Of a DNA stretch of 64,000 nucleotides, positions 45,872-54,119 are shown one piece after another. The notes beneath the pieces were generated by a model. That model was not told the DNA's origin and ran no database searches. It worked only from the letters and a program-made list of their open reading frames with translations. Position 1 is the first letter of the stretch. Every line of letters starts with the position of its first letter. The stretch is from Sinomonas atrocyanea. Lineage in GTDB: Bacteria > Actinomycetota > Actinomycetes > Actinomycetales > Micrococcaceae. Made by a program: the position numbers and the translations under genes. The DNA is taken from NCBI RefSeq assembly GCF_030812675.1, contig NZ_JAUSTE010000003.1, positions 186,001 through 250,000 on the forward strand, given 5' to 3'.

Positions 45872-46480
45872 ATGGAACTCGATCCCACCACGACCGCTGT
45901 CCTCGCAATCCACTGCCAGGGCGACGTCATCAGCGCCGAGGGCGCCTTCGCTCCCTTCTTCTTCGACGAAGTCTGGCGACGCAAGGTGGTCCAGAAGGTC
46001 GGCGACCTGCTCGACGCCGCGCGCGCAGCAGGCAGCACGATCGTGTACACCCGGGTGGCCTTCCGCCCCGACTACACCGACCTCGTCCCCAACTCGCCCC
46101 TGCTGCAGGGCGTCGTCCAGGGAGGGTCCTTGAAGGAGGGCAGCCCTCTCGCCGAGATCGTGGAGCCCCTCACGCCGCACCCGGACGACGCCGTCGTCAC
46201 GCATCAGTCCGTCGGAGGCATGACCCCCGAACTGGAGGCGCTCCTCGCGGGGCGCGGCATCAAGACGGTGCTCGTGGCGGGAGTGGCCACGAACGTCAGC
46301 GTCGAGAGCACTGCGCGCGCCGCCGTCGACCGGGGCTACCAGGTCTTCATCGTCGAGGACGCCTGCTCCGCGGCCACCGCCGCGGTCCATGAGGCGGCGG
46401 TCGAGTCGATGGGGCTGCTCGCCCCGTCGGTGCAGGTCGCCGACGTGGCCCGCGCCTTCGCACCCGCCCACAGCGCGTGA
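45872..46480 (+). CDS. Isochorismatase-like protein with altered catalytic residues
   Basis: 202 residues from ATG 45872 (AAGGAG). The fold is recognisable (AVLAIHCQGDVI, VLVAGVATNVSVESTARAAVDRGYQVFIVEDA). However, the canonical Asp-Lys-Cys triad is replaced: His14 stands where Asp is expected, Thr110/His111 where Lys is expected, and Ser143 where the nucleophilic Cys sits in GxATxxCV. It may be a non-hydrolytic member or use a different chemistry. It lies 10 bp after the MDR gene and 68 bp before gntR. Confidence 0.75.
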   Translation: MELDPTTTAVLAIHCQGDVISAEGAFAPFFFDEVWRRKVVQKVGDLLDAARAAGSTIVYTRVAFRPDYTDLVPNSPLLQGVVQGGSLKEGSPLAEIVEPLTPHPDDAVVTHQSVGGMTPELEALLAGRGIKTVLVAGVATNVSVESTARAAVDRGYQVFIVEDACSAATAAVHEAAVESMGLLAPSVQVADVARAFAPAHSA

Positions 46481-46540
46481 CAACTCGGGTGGGGGCCGGC
46501 GGCGCTGCTGGTCCCCACCCCTCGCGAAGGAGCTGGAATA

Positions 46541-46552
46541 CTAGCATTATGG
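46541..46552. promoter_or_regulatory. Partial operator at the gntR start (CTAGCATTATGG)
   Basis: A half site CTAGCAT immediately before, and overlapping, ATG 46549 of the GntR gene. It could allow autoregulation. Confidence 0.4.
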
Positions 46553-47271
46553 CCAACGACCTCTTCTCATCCTCAGCACAGGCGGCCCCTGCCGCCGGCG
46601 GCCGGCTGTCCGCCCACGTGTACGCCGCAGTGAAGACCCGTCTGCTCGAGGGTGAGATCCGCGCAGGCGCGCGCCTGTCCGTCGCTGACCTGCGAGGGGA
46701 ATTCGGGGTCAGCAAGCAGCCCGTGATGGAGGCGCTCCGTCTCCTTGCCGGCGACGGACTCGTCGAGATCCTCCCTCAGATCGGCTGCGTCGTCACCGCA
46801 TACCCCCAGCAGGAGGTCCACGACTTCTTCCGCATGTTCGCCGGGTTCGAAGGCGCCATCGCGGCGGTCGCGGCCACGCGGAGCACCCCGCAGGCCATCC
46901 GTGACCTCGACGCCATCTCGGCTCGGATCGACGAGGTCGCGCAGAACCCGGACGACCTCGTGCGGGCCCGCGGATACCGGGAGCTCAACCGCCAGTTCCA
47001 CGAGCAGATCCACCGGATGGCCGCTTCACGGATCATCACGACCACCAGCCGGCGCATGTGGGACCTCAGCGACTTCCTCATCAACACCCATGGCGCACCC
47101 CATCCCCTGGCCTCCCATATCGACGAGCGGCAGCGGGACCACAACCGCATCCGGGAAGCCCTCGACGCCCAAGACCCGGTCGCAGCGGAGGCCGAGATGG
47201 AGCGGCACATCCTCGAGACCACCTCGCTCTTCGAGGAAGCCCCGCAGCGGATGGGGGAGCGCGCCTCGTAG
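46549..47271 (+). CDS. GntR-family (FCD) regulator of the meta-cleavage cluster
   Basis: 240 residues from ATG 46549. Winged HTH at about 25-90 (VKTRLLEGEIRAGARLSVADLRGEFGVSKQPVMEALRLL), then an FCD domain with the conserved NRQFHEQIHR helix and a terminal His-containing helix (DHNRIREAL). AAGGAG lies rather far (about 17 bp) upstream. It sits between the MDR/isochorismatase genes and the hydroxylase operon. CTAGCATGCTAG-type boxes flank both, so it probably represses the cluster until an aromatic acid binds. Confidence 0.86.
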   Translation: MANDLFSSSAQAAPAAGGRLSAHVYAAVKTRLLEGEIRAGARLSVADLRGEFGVSKQPVMEALRLLAGDGLVEILPQIGCVVTAYPQQEVHDFFRMFAGFEGAIAAVAATRSTPQAIRDLDAISARIDEVAQNPDDLVRARGYRELNRQFHEQIHRMAASRIITTTSRRMWDLSDFLINTHGAPHPLASHIDERQRDHNRIREALDAQDPVAAEAEMERHILETTSLFEEAPQRMGERAS

Positions 47272-47422
47272 CGCTTCAGCACCTCGACTACGGGAGGCGG
47301 CGGCATCCGCCACTCGCAACGGAGCCGGACGCGGTGTCGCACCGGGCGCCGTCCCCGTCCCCGTCCGCGGAAGCTGGCGGCTGTGGGCGCTGCCTGAGCC
47401 CGACCCACCGCTCCATTCGACC

Positions 47423-47450
47423 GGCCCCCTCCTAACTGCTGGAGGGGGCC
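47423..47450 (+). terminator. Hairpin after gntR
   Basis: GGCCCCCTCC (47423-47432) pairs with GGAGGGGGCC (47441-47450), 8-nt loop. It separates gntR from the hydroxylase promoter. The 150 bp before it show no gene. Confidence 0.7.
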
Positions 47451-47468
47451 TCACTCATCCCCGGCCTC

Positions 47469-47497
47469 TTGTTTACCGGCTAGCATGCTAGTAGTCT
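47469..47497 (+). promoter_or_regulatory. Promoter and perfect GntR operator of the hydroxylase/meta-cleavage operon
   Basis: -35 TTGTTT (47469-47474), exactly 17-bp spacer, -10 TAGTCT (47492-47497). The spacer is filled by the perfect 12-bp palindrome CTAGCATGCTAG (47480-47491). Binding there would exclude RNA polymerase. Confidence 0.7.
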
Positions 47498-47535
47498 TGA
47501 AGGCATGCCGCAGATCACACAAGGACGTGAGGGCC

Positions 47536-49374
47536 ATGACATCCAATTTCAATGACATCGTCGGGGCCGCGGACATCCGAGACCGCCACGTGGACGATAC
47601 CTCTTTCGACACCGACGTCTTCGTCGTCGGCACCGGGCCGATGGGCGCGACGGCGGCTCTGGCTCTGGCCACCTACGGGGTGCGCACGATGATGGTCTCC
47701 CAGTGGTCCTGGCTGGCGAACACGCCCCGCGCGCACATCACGAACCAGCGCGCGGTCGAGGTGCTGCGGGACCTGGGCCTCGAGGAGGAGGCGAAGCTCT
47801 ATGCGGTGCCGTGGGAGAAGATGGGGGACACCCTCTTCACCACCTCGCTGGCCGGTCCCGAGGTCGCGCGCCTGCAGACGTGGGGAACCGGCGACCTGCG
47901 CTCCGGGGACTACGTCAAGGGCAGCCCCTGCACGATGCTGGACATCCCGCAGACCTACATGGAGCCGCTCCTGGTGAAGAACGCGGCCGAGCGCGGCGCG
48001 AAGGTCGCCTTCTCCACCAAGTACCTCGGGCACCAGCAGGACGAGGAAGGGGTCACGGTCCGCCTGCTCAACCGGACCTCCGGCCAGGAGTACAGCGTCC
48101 GCGCCCGCTATCTCATCGGCGCGGACGGGGCCAAGAGCCAGGTCGCGGAGGAGCTCGGCCTGGAGTTCGTCGGCCACACGGCCAGGGCCGGGACAGCCTA
48201 TGTCCGCTTCCGGGCCGACCTCTCCCAGTACGTCCAGCACCGCCCCAGCATCCTGCACTGGATCATGAACCCGGCTGCGGACTTCGGCGAAATCGGCATG
48301 GGGCTGCTGCGGTGCATCCGGCCCTGGAACGAGTGGATTGCCGGCTGGGGCTTCGACAAGGACGCGGGCGAACCCGACCTCTCCCACGAGAAGGTCCTCT
48401 CCCAGATCCGCACCCTCGTCGGAGACCCGACGCTCGAGCCCGAGATCGAGGGCACCTCGGTCTGGTACGTCAACCAGCAGCACGCCCTGACCATGTCCAA
48501 GGGCCGGGTCTTCTGCGGCGGCGATGCGACCCACCGGCATCCGCCGAGCAGCGGCCTCGGGTCCAACACCTGCATGCAGGACGCCTTCAACCTTGCCTGG
48601 AAGCTCGCCTACGTCATCAAGGGCCACGCCGGCCCCGAGCTGCTCGAGAGCTACTCCGCCGAACGCGCCCCCGTCGGTGCGCAGATCGTCGCGCGCGCCA
48701 ACCAGTCGCGCCTGGACTATGCCCCGCTGAGGGAGTGCTTCGTCACCGACGCCGGGAACGGCACCCGCACCGTCGAGGCGGGCCTCGCCCGCCTCCGGGC
48801 CGCCACCCCGGAGGGAGCGCAGCTGCGCGCCAAGATGGCCGAGGCCCTGGAGCTGAAGGACCACGAGTTCAACGCGCAGGGAGTCGAGCTCAACCAGCGC
48901 TACGCCAGCACCGCCGTCGTGCCGGACACCAAGGCCGGGGAGGAGGTCTTCGAACGGGACGCCGAGCTCTACCTCCAGGCGACCACACGCCCCGGGGCGA
49001 AGCTGCCCCACGCCTGGCTGGTGGACCGATCGGGCCGGCGCACCTCCACTCTGGACGTGACCGGGCACGGCCGGGTCACGCTCGTCACCGGGCTGTCGGG
49101 GAAGGCGTGGAAGGAGGCCGCCTCAAGGCTCGGTCTCGCGTTCCTGCGGACCGTCGTCGTCGGCGAGCCCGGCTACGAGGACCCCTACGCCTACTGGGCC
49201 CGCATCCGCGAGGTCGATGAGGCCGGAGCCATCCTGGTCCGCCCGGACGGGTATGTCGCCTGGCGGCAGAGCGAGGCCGTCTGGGACCCGGACGAGGCCG
49301 AAGCCCAGTTGCGCGAGGCGCTCGGCCACGTCCTCTCGGCCCCCGTGGCCGACCGCGTCCTCTCCGCCCACTAG
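47536..49374 (+). CDS. FAD-dependent aromatic hydroxylase (TfdB/MhpA-like)
   Basis: 612 residues from ATG 47536 (GTGAGG upstream). Class A flavoprotein monooxygenase: FAD GxGxxG as GTGPMG (32-37), the DG motif YLIGADGAKSQVAEELG and the GD motif GRVFCGGDATHRHPPSSGLGSNT. The C-terminal thioredoxin-like domain (VELNQRYAST, LPHAWLV, GRVTLVTGLSGKAW) matches phenol/2,4-dichlorophenol hydroxylases. It should hydroxylate a phenolic substrate to a catechol using NAD(P)H and O2, feeding the MhpB-type dioxygenase two genes downstream. The ring substituent is not known. Confidence 0.86.
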   Translation: MTSNFNDIVGAADIRDRHVDDTSFDTDVFVVGTGPMGATAALALATYGVRTMMVSQWSWLANTPRAHITNQRAVEVLRDLGLEEEAKLYAVPWEKMGDTLFTTSLAGPEVARLQTWGTGDLRSGDYVKGSPCTMLDIPQTYMEPLLVKNAAERGAKVAFSTKYLGHQQDEEGVTVRLLNRTSGQEYSVRARYLIGADGAKSQVAEELGLEFVGHTARAGTAYVRFRADLSQYVQHRPSILHWIMNPAADFGEIGMGLLRCIRPWNEWIAGWGFDKDAGEPDLSHEKVLSQIRTLVGDPTLEPEIEGTSVWYVNQQHALTMSKGRVFCGGDATHRHPPSSGLGSNTCMQDAFNLAWKLAYVIKGHAGPELLESYSAERAPVGAQIVARANQSRLDYAPLRECFVTDAGNGTRTVEAGLARLRAATPEGAQLRAKMAEALELKDHEFNAQGVELNQRYASTAVVPDTKAGEEVFERDAELYLQATTRPGAKLPHAWLVDRSGRRTSTLDVTGHGRVTLVTGLSGKAWKEAASRLGLAFLRTVVVGEPGYEDPYAYWARIREVDEAGAILVRPDGYVAWRQSEAVWDPDEAEAQLREALGHVLSAPVADRVLSAH

Positions 49375-49394
49375 CCACAGACAAGGAAATCCAC

Positions 49395-50258
49395 ATGCCA
49401 ACCGTCGAAATCCCCGCCTACACCACCGACGCCTTCTTCGGGCTCGAGGACAAGTGGCTCGAGACCGCACCGGGCGAGCTGACCCACTACCACGAGCTCG
49501 GCGAGGGGACGCCCATCCTCTTCCTCCACGGCTCCGGCACCGGCGTCACCGCCGCCGCGAACTGGTGGCTCAACCTCCCGCAGATCTCCGAGCTGGGACG
49601 GTGCATCGCCATCGACTCCATCGGCTACGGCCAGACCGTCGACGCCGAGGGCACCGAGTACGGGATCAAGGCCTGGGTCGAGCACGCCGTGCGCGTGCTG
49701 GACGCCCTCGGCATCGAGAAGACCTGGATCGTGGGCAACTCCCTCGGAGGCTGGGTCGCGTTCCAGTTCGCGATCGAGCACCCCGACCGCCTCCTGGGCG
49801 TCGTGTCGATGGGCACCGGTGGGGCGAAGAAGACTGCGGCCCTTGCCGGCCACTCCAACCCCGAGCTGAGCGAGGCGGGCGTGCGGCGCACCCTCGAGCA
49901 GTTCGTTGTGGACAAGTCGCTCGTGACCGACGAGCTCGTCTCGCTCCGCTACGCCTCGGCCCTGAACGACACCGCCTCCGACCGCCTCGTCCGCGTGGTG
50001 GAGGCGCGCGACCGCGACCGCTTCGAGCTCCCCCTCGACTTCGACGCCCTCGCGCGGCTCGAGGTGCCCGTGCTCCTGATCCACGGGGTGCAGGACGTGG
50101 TCATCCCCGTCTCCCGCACTTGGGACCTTCTCAACGTGATCCCCCACGCGGACGCCCACATCTTCAGCCAGTGCGGCCACTGGTCGCAGGTGGAGCGCTC
50201 CGACGAGTTCAACACGGTCATCAAGCAGTACCTGGGCGCCCGCGGCCTCGGTCGCTGA
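49395..50258 (+). CDS. mhpC: Meta-cleavage product hydrolase (MhpC/BphD type)
   Basis: 287-residue alpha/beta hydrolase with FLHGSGTGVTAAANWW (oxyanion hole), the nucleophile elbow GNSLGGW, the acid in HGVQDVVIP and the base His in SQCGHWSQVE. It cleaves the C-C bond of a ring-opened dienoate to release an organic acid and 2-hydroxypenta-2,4-dienoate. AAGGAAA precedes ATG 49395; gap of 20 bp to the hydroxylase. The acid released depends on the unknown side chain (for example succinate for 3-(2,3-dihydroxyphenyl)propionate). Confidence 0.88.
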   Translation: MPTVEIPAYTTDAFFGLEDKWLETAPGELTHYHELGEGTPILFLHGSGTGVTAAANWWLNLPQISELGRCIAIDSIGYGQTVDAEGTEYGIKAWVEHAVRVLDALGIEKTWIVGNSLGGWVAFQFAIEHPDRLLGVVSMGTGGAKKTAALAGHSNPELSEAGVRRTLEQFVVDKSLVTDELVSLRYASALNDTASDRLVRVVEARDRDRFELPLDFDALARLEVPVLLIHGVQDVVIPVSRTWDLLNVIPHADAHIFSQCGHWSQVERSDEFNTVIKQYLGARGLGR

Positions 50259-50286
50259 GCCCCGAGATAGAAAGCAGGAGGAAGCC

Positions 50287-51234
50287 ATGACCCAGGCACT
50301 CGTGTGCATGTCCCACAGCCCGCTGCTGGAGCACGCCAACCCGCCCGCGGAAGCCAAGGCCGCCGTCGAGGCCGCCTTCGACCAGGCGCGCCAGTTCGTG
50401 GCCGACTTCGACCCCGACCTCGTGGTCAACTTCGGCCCCGACCACTACAACGGATTCTTCTACGACCTCATGCCCCCGTTCTGCATCGGCTACGAGGCCT
50501 ACGGCACCGGGGACTACAACTCCTTCGAGGGCAAGCTCGATGTCCCCACCGAGCTCGCCGGAGAGCTGGCGCAGTTCGTGATCGACCGCGACATCGACAC
50601 GGCGATCTCGCGGCGGATGGAAGTCGACCACGGCGCAGTCCAGCCCATGGAGATCCTCTACAACGGAGATGCCGCAGCCAAGCCCGTCATCCCCGTCTTC
50701 GTCAACTCCGTCGCCCCGCCCTTCTCGAAGGTCCAGCGCATCCGCAAGTTCGGGCAGGCCATCGGCGAGTTCTTCAAGGACTCGGACAAGAGGGTGCTCT
50801 TCATCGGCTCCGGCGGCCTCTCCCACGACCCGCCCGTGCCGCAGATCGCGACCGCCACCCCCGAGCAGCGGGAGTTCCTCACCGTCGGCCGCCACCCCAC
50901 CCCCCAGGCAAGGGCAGTCCGCGAGGCGCGCACGATCGCCACCGCCGAGGCCTTCGCCCGGGGCGAGGCAGAGATCATGGACCTCAACCCCGACTGGGAC
51001 CGGGCCTTCCTCGAGGTCTGCAAGTCCGGCAGAGTCGAGGACTTCGACGCCTACCAGGCCGAGGAGATGAACCGCGTCGCAGGGCATTCCTCCCATGAGG
51101 TGCGCACCTGGGTGGCCGCCTACTCCGCGCTCCGCTCCTGCGGAGAATACGAGGTCACCTACGAGTTCTACCGGCCGATCAAGGAATACATCGCCGGCTT
51201 CGGCGTGACCACAGCCGTCCTCAAGCAGCCCTGA
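50287..51234 (+). CDS. mhpB: Class III extradiol dioxygenase (MhpB, LigB superfamily)
   Basis: 315 residues with the LigB-type metal-ligand regions: CMSHSPLLE near the N-terminus, NFGPDHYNGFF and EVDHGAVQPM. The length and motif order are those of 2,3-dihydroxyphenylpropionate 1,2-dioxygenase. It opens the catechol ring meta to yield the substrate of the MhpC-type hydrolase. GGAGGA precedes ATG 50287. It is structurally unrelated to the type I dioxygenase at 10.8 kb, so the window holds two independent ring-cleavage routes. Confidence 0.9.
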   Translation: MTQALVCMSHSPLLEHANPPAEAKAAVEAAFDQARQFVADFDPDLVVNFGPDHYNGFFYDLMPPFCIGYEAYGTGDYNSFEGKLDVPTELAGELAQFVIDRDIDTAISRRMEVDHGAVQPMEILYNGDAAAKPVIPVFVNSVAPPFSKVQRIRKFGQAIGEFFKDSDKRVLFIGSGGLSHDPPVPQIATATPEQREFLTVGRHPTPQARAVREARTIATAEAFARGEAEIMDLNPDWDRAFLEVCKSGRVEDFDAYQAEEMNRVAGHSSHEVRTWVAAYSALRSCGEYEVTYEFYRPIKEYIAGFGVTTAVLKQP

Positions 51235-51250
51235 CCCACGAGGAAGACGA

Positions 51251-52045
51251 ATGACACAGACAGCCAGCCTCGCCGTCGCCGAGGCCGACGAGCGTCTCTA
51301 CCAGGCCCTCCTCAGCGGCGCCCCGTGCCCGCCCGTGCGCGACCTGCTCGGCAGCGACCTCGACGCCGCCTACCAGGTCCAGGAGCTCGGCATCCAACGC
51401 CGGGTCGCCGCCGGAGCATCACGGGCAGGCCGCAAGGTCGGCCTGACCTCGGCCGCCGTCCAGAAGCAGCTCGGCGTGGACCAGCCCGACTTCGGGGTCC
51501 TCCTGGACGAGATGCTCGTCTCCGGCGAGGGCCCGGTCGACGGGACCGCCCTCATCGCGCCGAAGGTCGAGGCCGAGATCGCATTCGTGCTCGCCGCCGA
51601 CATCGACGACCCGTCCCCCGACCAGGTGCGCCGTGCCGTCGACTACGCCGTCCCGGCCCTGGAGATCGTCGACAGCCGGATCCGGGACTGGGACATCAGC
51701 ATCGTCGACACCGTGGCCGACAACGCCTCCAGCGGCCTCTACGTCCTCGGAGAGAACAGGGCAACCCTGCAGGAATTCACCCCCGCAGAGGTGGACATGT
51801 CCCTCACGAGCAACGGTGAAACCGTGTCGCGCGGAACGGGGGCCGCGTGCCTCGGCGATCCCGTGGCCGCCCTGATCTGGGTCGCGCAGACCGCTGCCCG
51901 GCTCGGGCGTCCCCTGCGCGCGGGCGAAGTCGTCCTCTCGGGGGCACTGGGACCGATGGTCCCCTTCCTCCCCGGCCAGACCATCGAAGCAACCATCACC
52001 GGCCTCGGGACCGTCCGGGCCGCACTGAACCAGGAGAAGCCATGA
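51251..52045 (+). CDS. mhpD: 2-keto-4-pentenoate hydratase
   Basis: 264 residues of the FAH-like hydratase fold. [23 protein letters not shown], the metal-binding [12 protein letters not shown] and [10 protein letters not shown] are diagnostic. It hydrates 2-hydroxypenta-2,4-dienoate to 4-hydroxy-2-oxovalerate. Its stop overlaps the start of the acylating dehydrogenase gene (ATGA). Confidence 0.9.
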   Translation: MTQTASLAVAEADERLYQALLSGAPCPPVRDLLGSDLDAAYQVQELGIQRRVAAGASRAGRKVGLTSAAVQKQLGVDQPDFGVLLDEMLVSGEGPVDGTALIAPKVEAEIAFVLAADIDDPSPDQVRRAVDYAVPALEIVDSRIRDWDISIVDTVADNASSGLYVLGENRATLQEFTPAEVDMSLTSNGETVSRGTGAACLGDPVAALIWVAQTAARLGRPLRAGEVVLSGALGPMVPFLPGQTIEATITGLGTVRAALNQEKP

Positions 52046-52986
52046 CCGCAAAGGTCGCGATCATCGGATCCGGGAACATCGGAACCGACCTCATGTTCAA
52101 GGTCAAGAGGCTCTCGGAGCACCTCGAGATGGCCGCCCTCGTGGGCATCGACCCCAACTCGGACGGGCTTGCACGCGCCCGCCGCATCGGCGTCGCCACC
52201 ACCTCGGACGGCGTCGAAGGCCTGATCGCCATGCCCGAGTTCGACGGGATCGAGATCGTCTTCGACGCGACCTCCGCCGGCGCCCACGTCCACAACGCCA
52301 AGGCCCTCGCCCCCTACAACAAGCGCCTCATCGACCTCACCCCGGCCGCAGTCGGGCCGTTCGTGATCCCGCCCGTGAACCTCGAGGCGCACCTCGACGC
52401 TCCCGACGTGAACATGGTCACCTGCGGCGGCCAGGCGACCATCCCCATGGTCGCGGCCGTGGGCGGGGCCGCCCCCGTCCACTACGCCGAGATCGTCGCC
52501 TCCATCGCCTCGAAGTCGGCCGGCCCCGGCACCCGGGCGAACATCGACGAGTTCACCGAGACCACCTCCGAGGCCATCGTCGAGGTAGGCGGCGCCGCCG
52601 CCGGCAAGGCCATCATCGTCCTCAACCCCGCAGAGCCGCCCGTCATCATGCGCGACACCGTGCTGTGCCTCGTGGACCGCCTCGACGAGGCCGGGCGCGC
52701 TGCCGTCGAGCAGTCCGTGGCCCAGATGGCCGCCAGTGTCGCCGAGTACGTCCCCGGCTACCGCCTCAAGCAGGGCGTCCAGTTCCAGGACGAGGGGCCC
52801 GAGGTCGACCCCCTCGTCCCGGCCGAGCGGCGAAGCGGGAGCTACACCCGGGTGACAGTCTTCCTCGAGGTCGAGGGAGCCGCCCACTACCTGCCCTCCT
52901 ACGCCGGCAACCTGGACATCATGACCTCCGCGGCACTGCGCGTCGCCGAGAAACTCGTCACCACACGAGAGGAAGCAACCCGATGA
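52042..52986 (+). CDS. mhpF: Acetaldehyde dehydrogenase (acylating)
   Basis: 314 residues from ATG 52042 (GGAGAAG). Rossmann start [17 protein letters not shown] and the catalytic cysteine in [12 protein letters not shown]. It converts acetaldehyde, channelled from the aldolase, with NAD+ and CoA to acetyl-CoA. It overlaps mhpD before it and mhpE after it by 4 bp each, as expected for the stable aldolase-dehydrogenase complex. Confidence 0.93.
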   Translation: MTAKVAIIGSGNIGTDLMFKVKRLSEHLEMAALVGIDPNSDGLARARRIGVATTSDGVEGLIAMPEFDGIEIVFDATSAGAHVHNAKALAPYNKRLIDLTPAAVGPFVIPPVNLEAHLDAPDVNMVTCGGQATIPMVAAVGGAAPVHYAEIVASIASKSAGPGTRANIDEFTETTSEAIVEVGGAAAGKAIIVLNPAEPPVIMRDTVLCLVDRLDEAGRAAVEQSVAQMAASVAEYVPGYRLKQGVQFQDEGPEVDPLVPAERRSGSYTRVTVFLEVEGAAHYLPSYAGNLDIMTSAALRVAEKLVTTREEATR

Positions 52987-54017
52987 CCACCGAGACGAAC
53001 GACTCGCCCGTGCGCGTCTTCCTCCAGGACGTGACCCTGCGCGACGGCATGCACGCCGTGCGCCACCAGCTCTCCGTCGAGAACGTCCGCAAGATCGCCG
53101 CAGCGCTCGACGCCGCCGGAGTGGACGCCATCGAGGTCTCCCACGGGGACGGGCTCGCCGGCAGCAGCCTGACCTACGGCCCGGGCAGCAGCACCGACTG
53201 GGAATGGATTGAGGCCGCCGCAGAATCCGTGCAGAACGCGCGCCTGACGACCCTCATCCTGCCGGGCATCGGCACAGTCAAGGAGCTCCGCCGCGCCTAC
53301 GACCTCGGAGTCCGCTCGGTCCGGGTGGCCACCCATTGCACCGAGGCCGACGTCTCCGCCCAGCACATCTCCACAGCCCGTGAGATGGGCATGGACGTCT
53401 CCGGCTTCCTGATGATGTCCCACATGGCCCCCGCCGAGGAGCTGGTCAAGCAGGCCCTCCTCATGGAGTCCTACGGGGCCAACTGCGTCTACGTCACCGA
53501 CTCGGGCGGCGGGCTGACCATGGACGGGGTCCGGGCCCGCGTGCGCGCCTATCGGGACGCCCTCCGGCTGGAGACCGAGATTGGCATCCACGCGCACCAG
53601 AACCTCTCCCTCGCCGTCGCGAACTCGGTGGTGGCCGTCGAGGAAGGCGCCTACCGTGTCGACGCCTCCCTCGCCGGGCACGGGGCAGGAGCGGGGAACA
53701 CGCCCATCGAGCCGTTCGTCGCCGTCGCCACCCTCCAGGGCTGGCAGCACCACGCCGACCTGTTCGCACTCCAGGACGCCGCCGACGACCTCGTCCGCCC
53801 CCTCCACGACCGCCCCGTCCAGGTCGACCGGCAGACGCTCACCCTCGGCTACGCCGGCGTCTACTCCTCCTTCCTGCGCCACGCAGAGAAGGCCGCGGCG
53901 ACCTACGGCCTTGACGCCCGGGACATCCTCGTCGAGGTCGGCCGCCGCAGCCTCATCGGCGGCCAGGAAGACATGATCGCCGACGTCGCCCTCGACCTAC
54001 TCCGGTCGAAGGCCTAA
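52983..54017 (+). CDS. mhpE: 4-hydroxy-2-oxovalerate aldolase
   Basis: 344 residues from ATG 52983. HMGL-like TIM barrel: [15 protein letters not shown] with the metal-binding Asp, [13 protein letters not shown], and [15 protein letters not shown] with metal-binding histidines, plus the C-terminal communication domain. It splits 4-hydroxy-2-oxovalerate into pyruvate and acetaldehyde, which passes to MhpF. Confidence 0.93.
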   Translation: MTTETNDSPVRVFLQDVTLRDGMHAVRHQLSVENVRKIAAALDAAGVDAIEVSHGDGLAGSSLTYGPGSSTDWEWIEAAAESVQNARLTTLILPGIGTVKELRRAYDLGVRSVRVATHCTEADVSAQHISTAREMGMDVSGFLMMSHMAPAEELVKQALLMESYGANCVYVTDSGGGLTMDGVRARVRAYRDALRLETEIGIHAHQNLSLAVANSVVAVEEGAYRVDASLAGHGAGAGNTPIEPFVAVATLQGWQHHADLFALQDAADDLVRPLHDRPVQVDRQTLTLGYAGVYSSFLRHAEKAAATYGLDARDILVEVGRRSLIGGQEDMIADVALDLLRSKA

Positions 54018-54030
54018 GAACCGCGGCCCC

Positions 54031-54065
54031 GCCCGCAGTCGCTCTCCCCGTGCGCGGCTGCGGGC
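54031..54065 (+). other. Hairpin between mhpE and the ThDP enzyme gene
   Basis: GCCCGCAG (54031-54038) pairs with CTGCGGGC (54058-54065). It may reduce read-through into the downstream gene; no T-tract. Confidence 0.45.
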
Positions 54066-54119
54066 GCGGTCGCCCTAGCCCAGCCACCGCCAGGACCACA
54101 GTCGGAGACCAGGAAAGCA

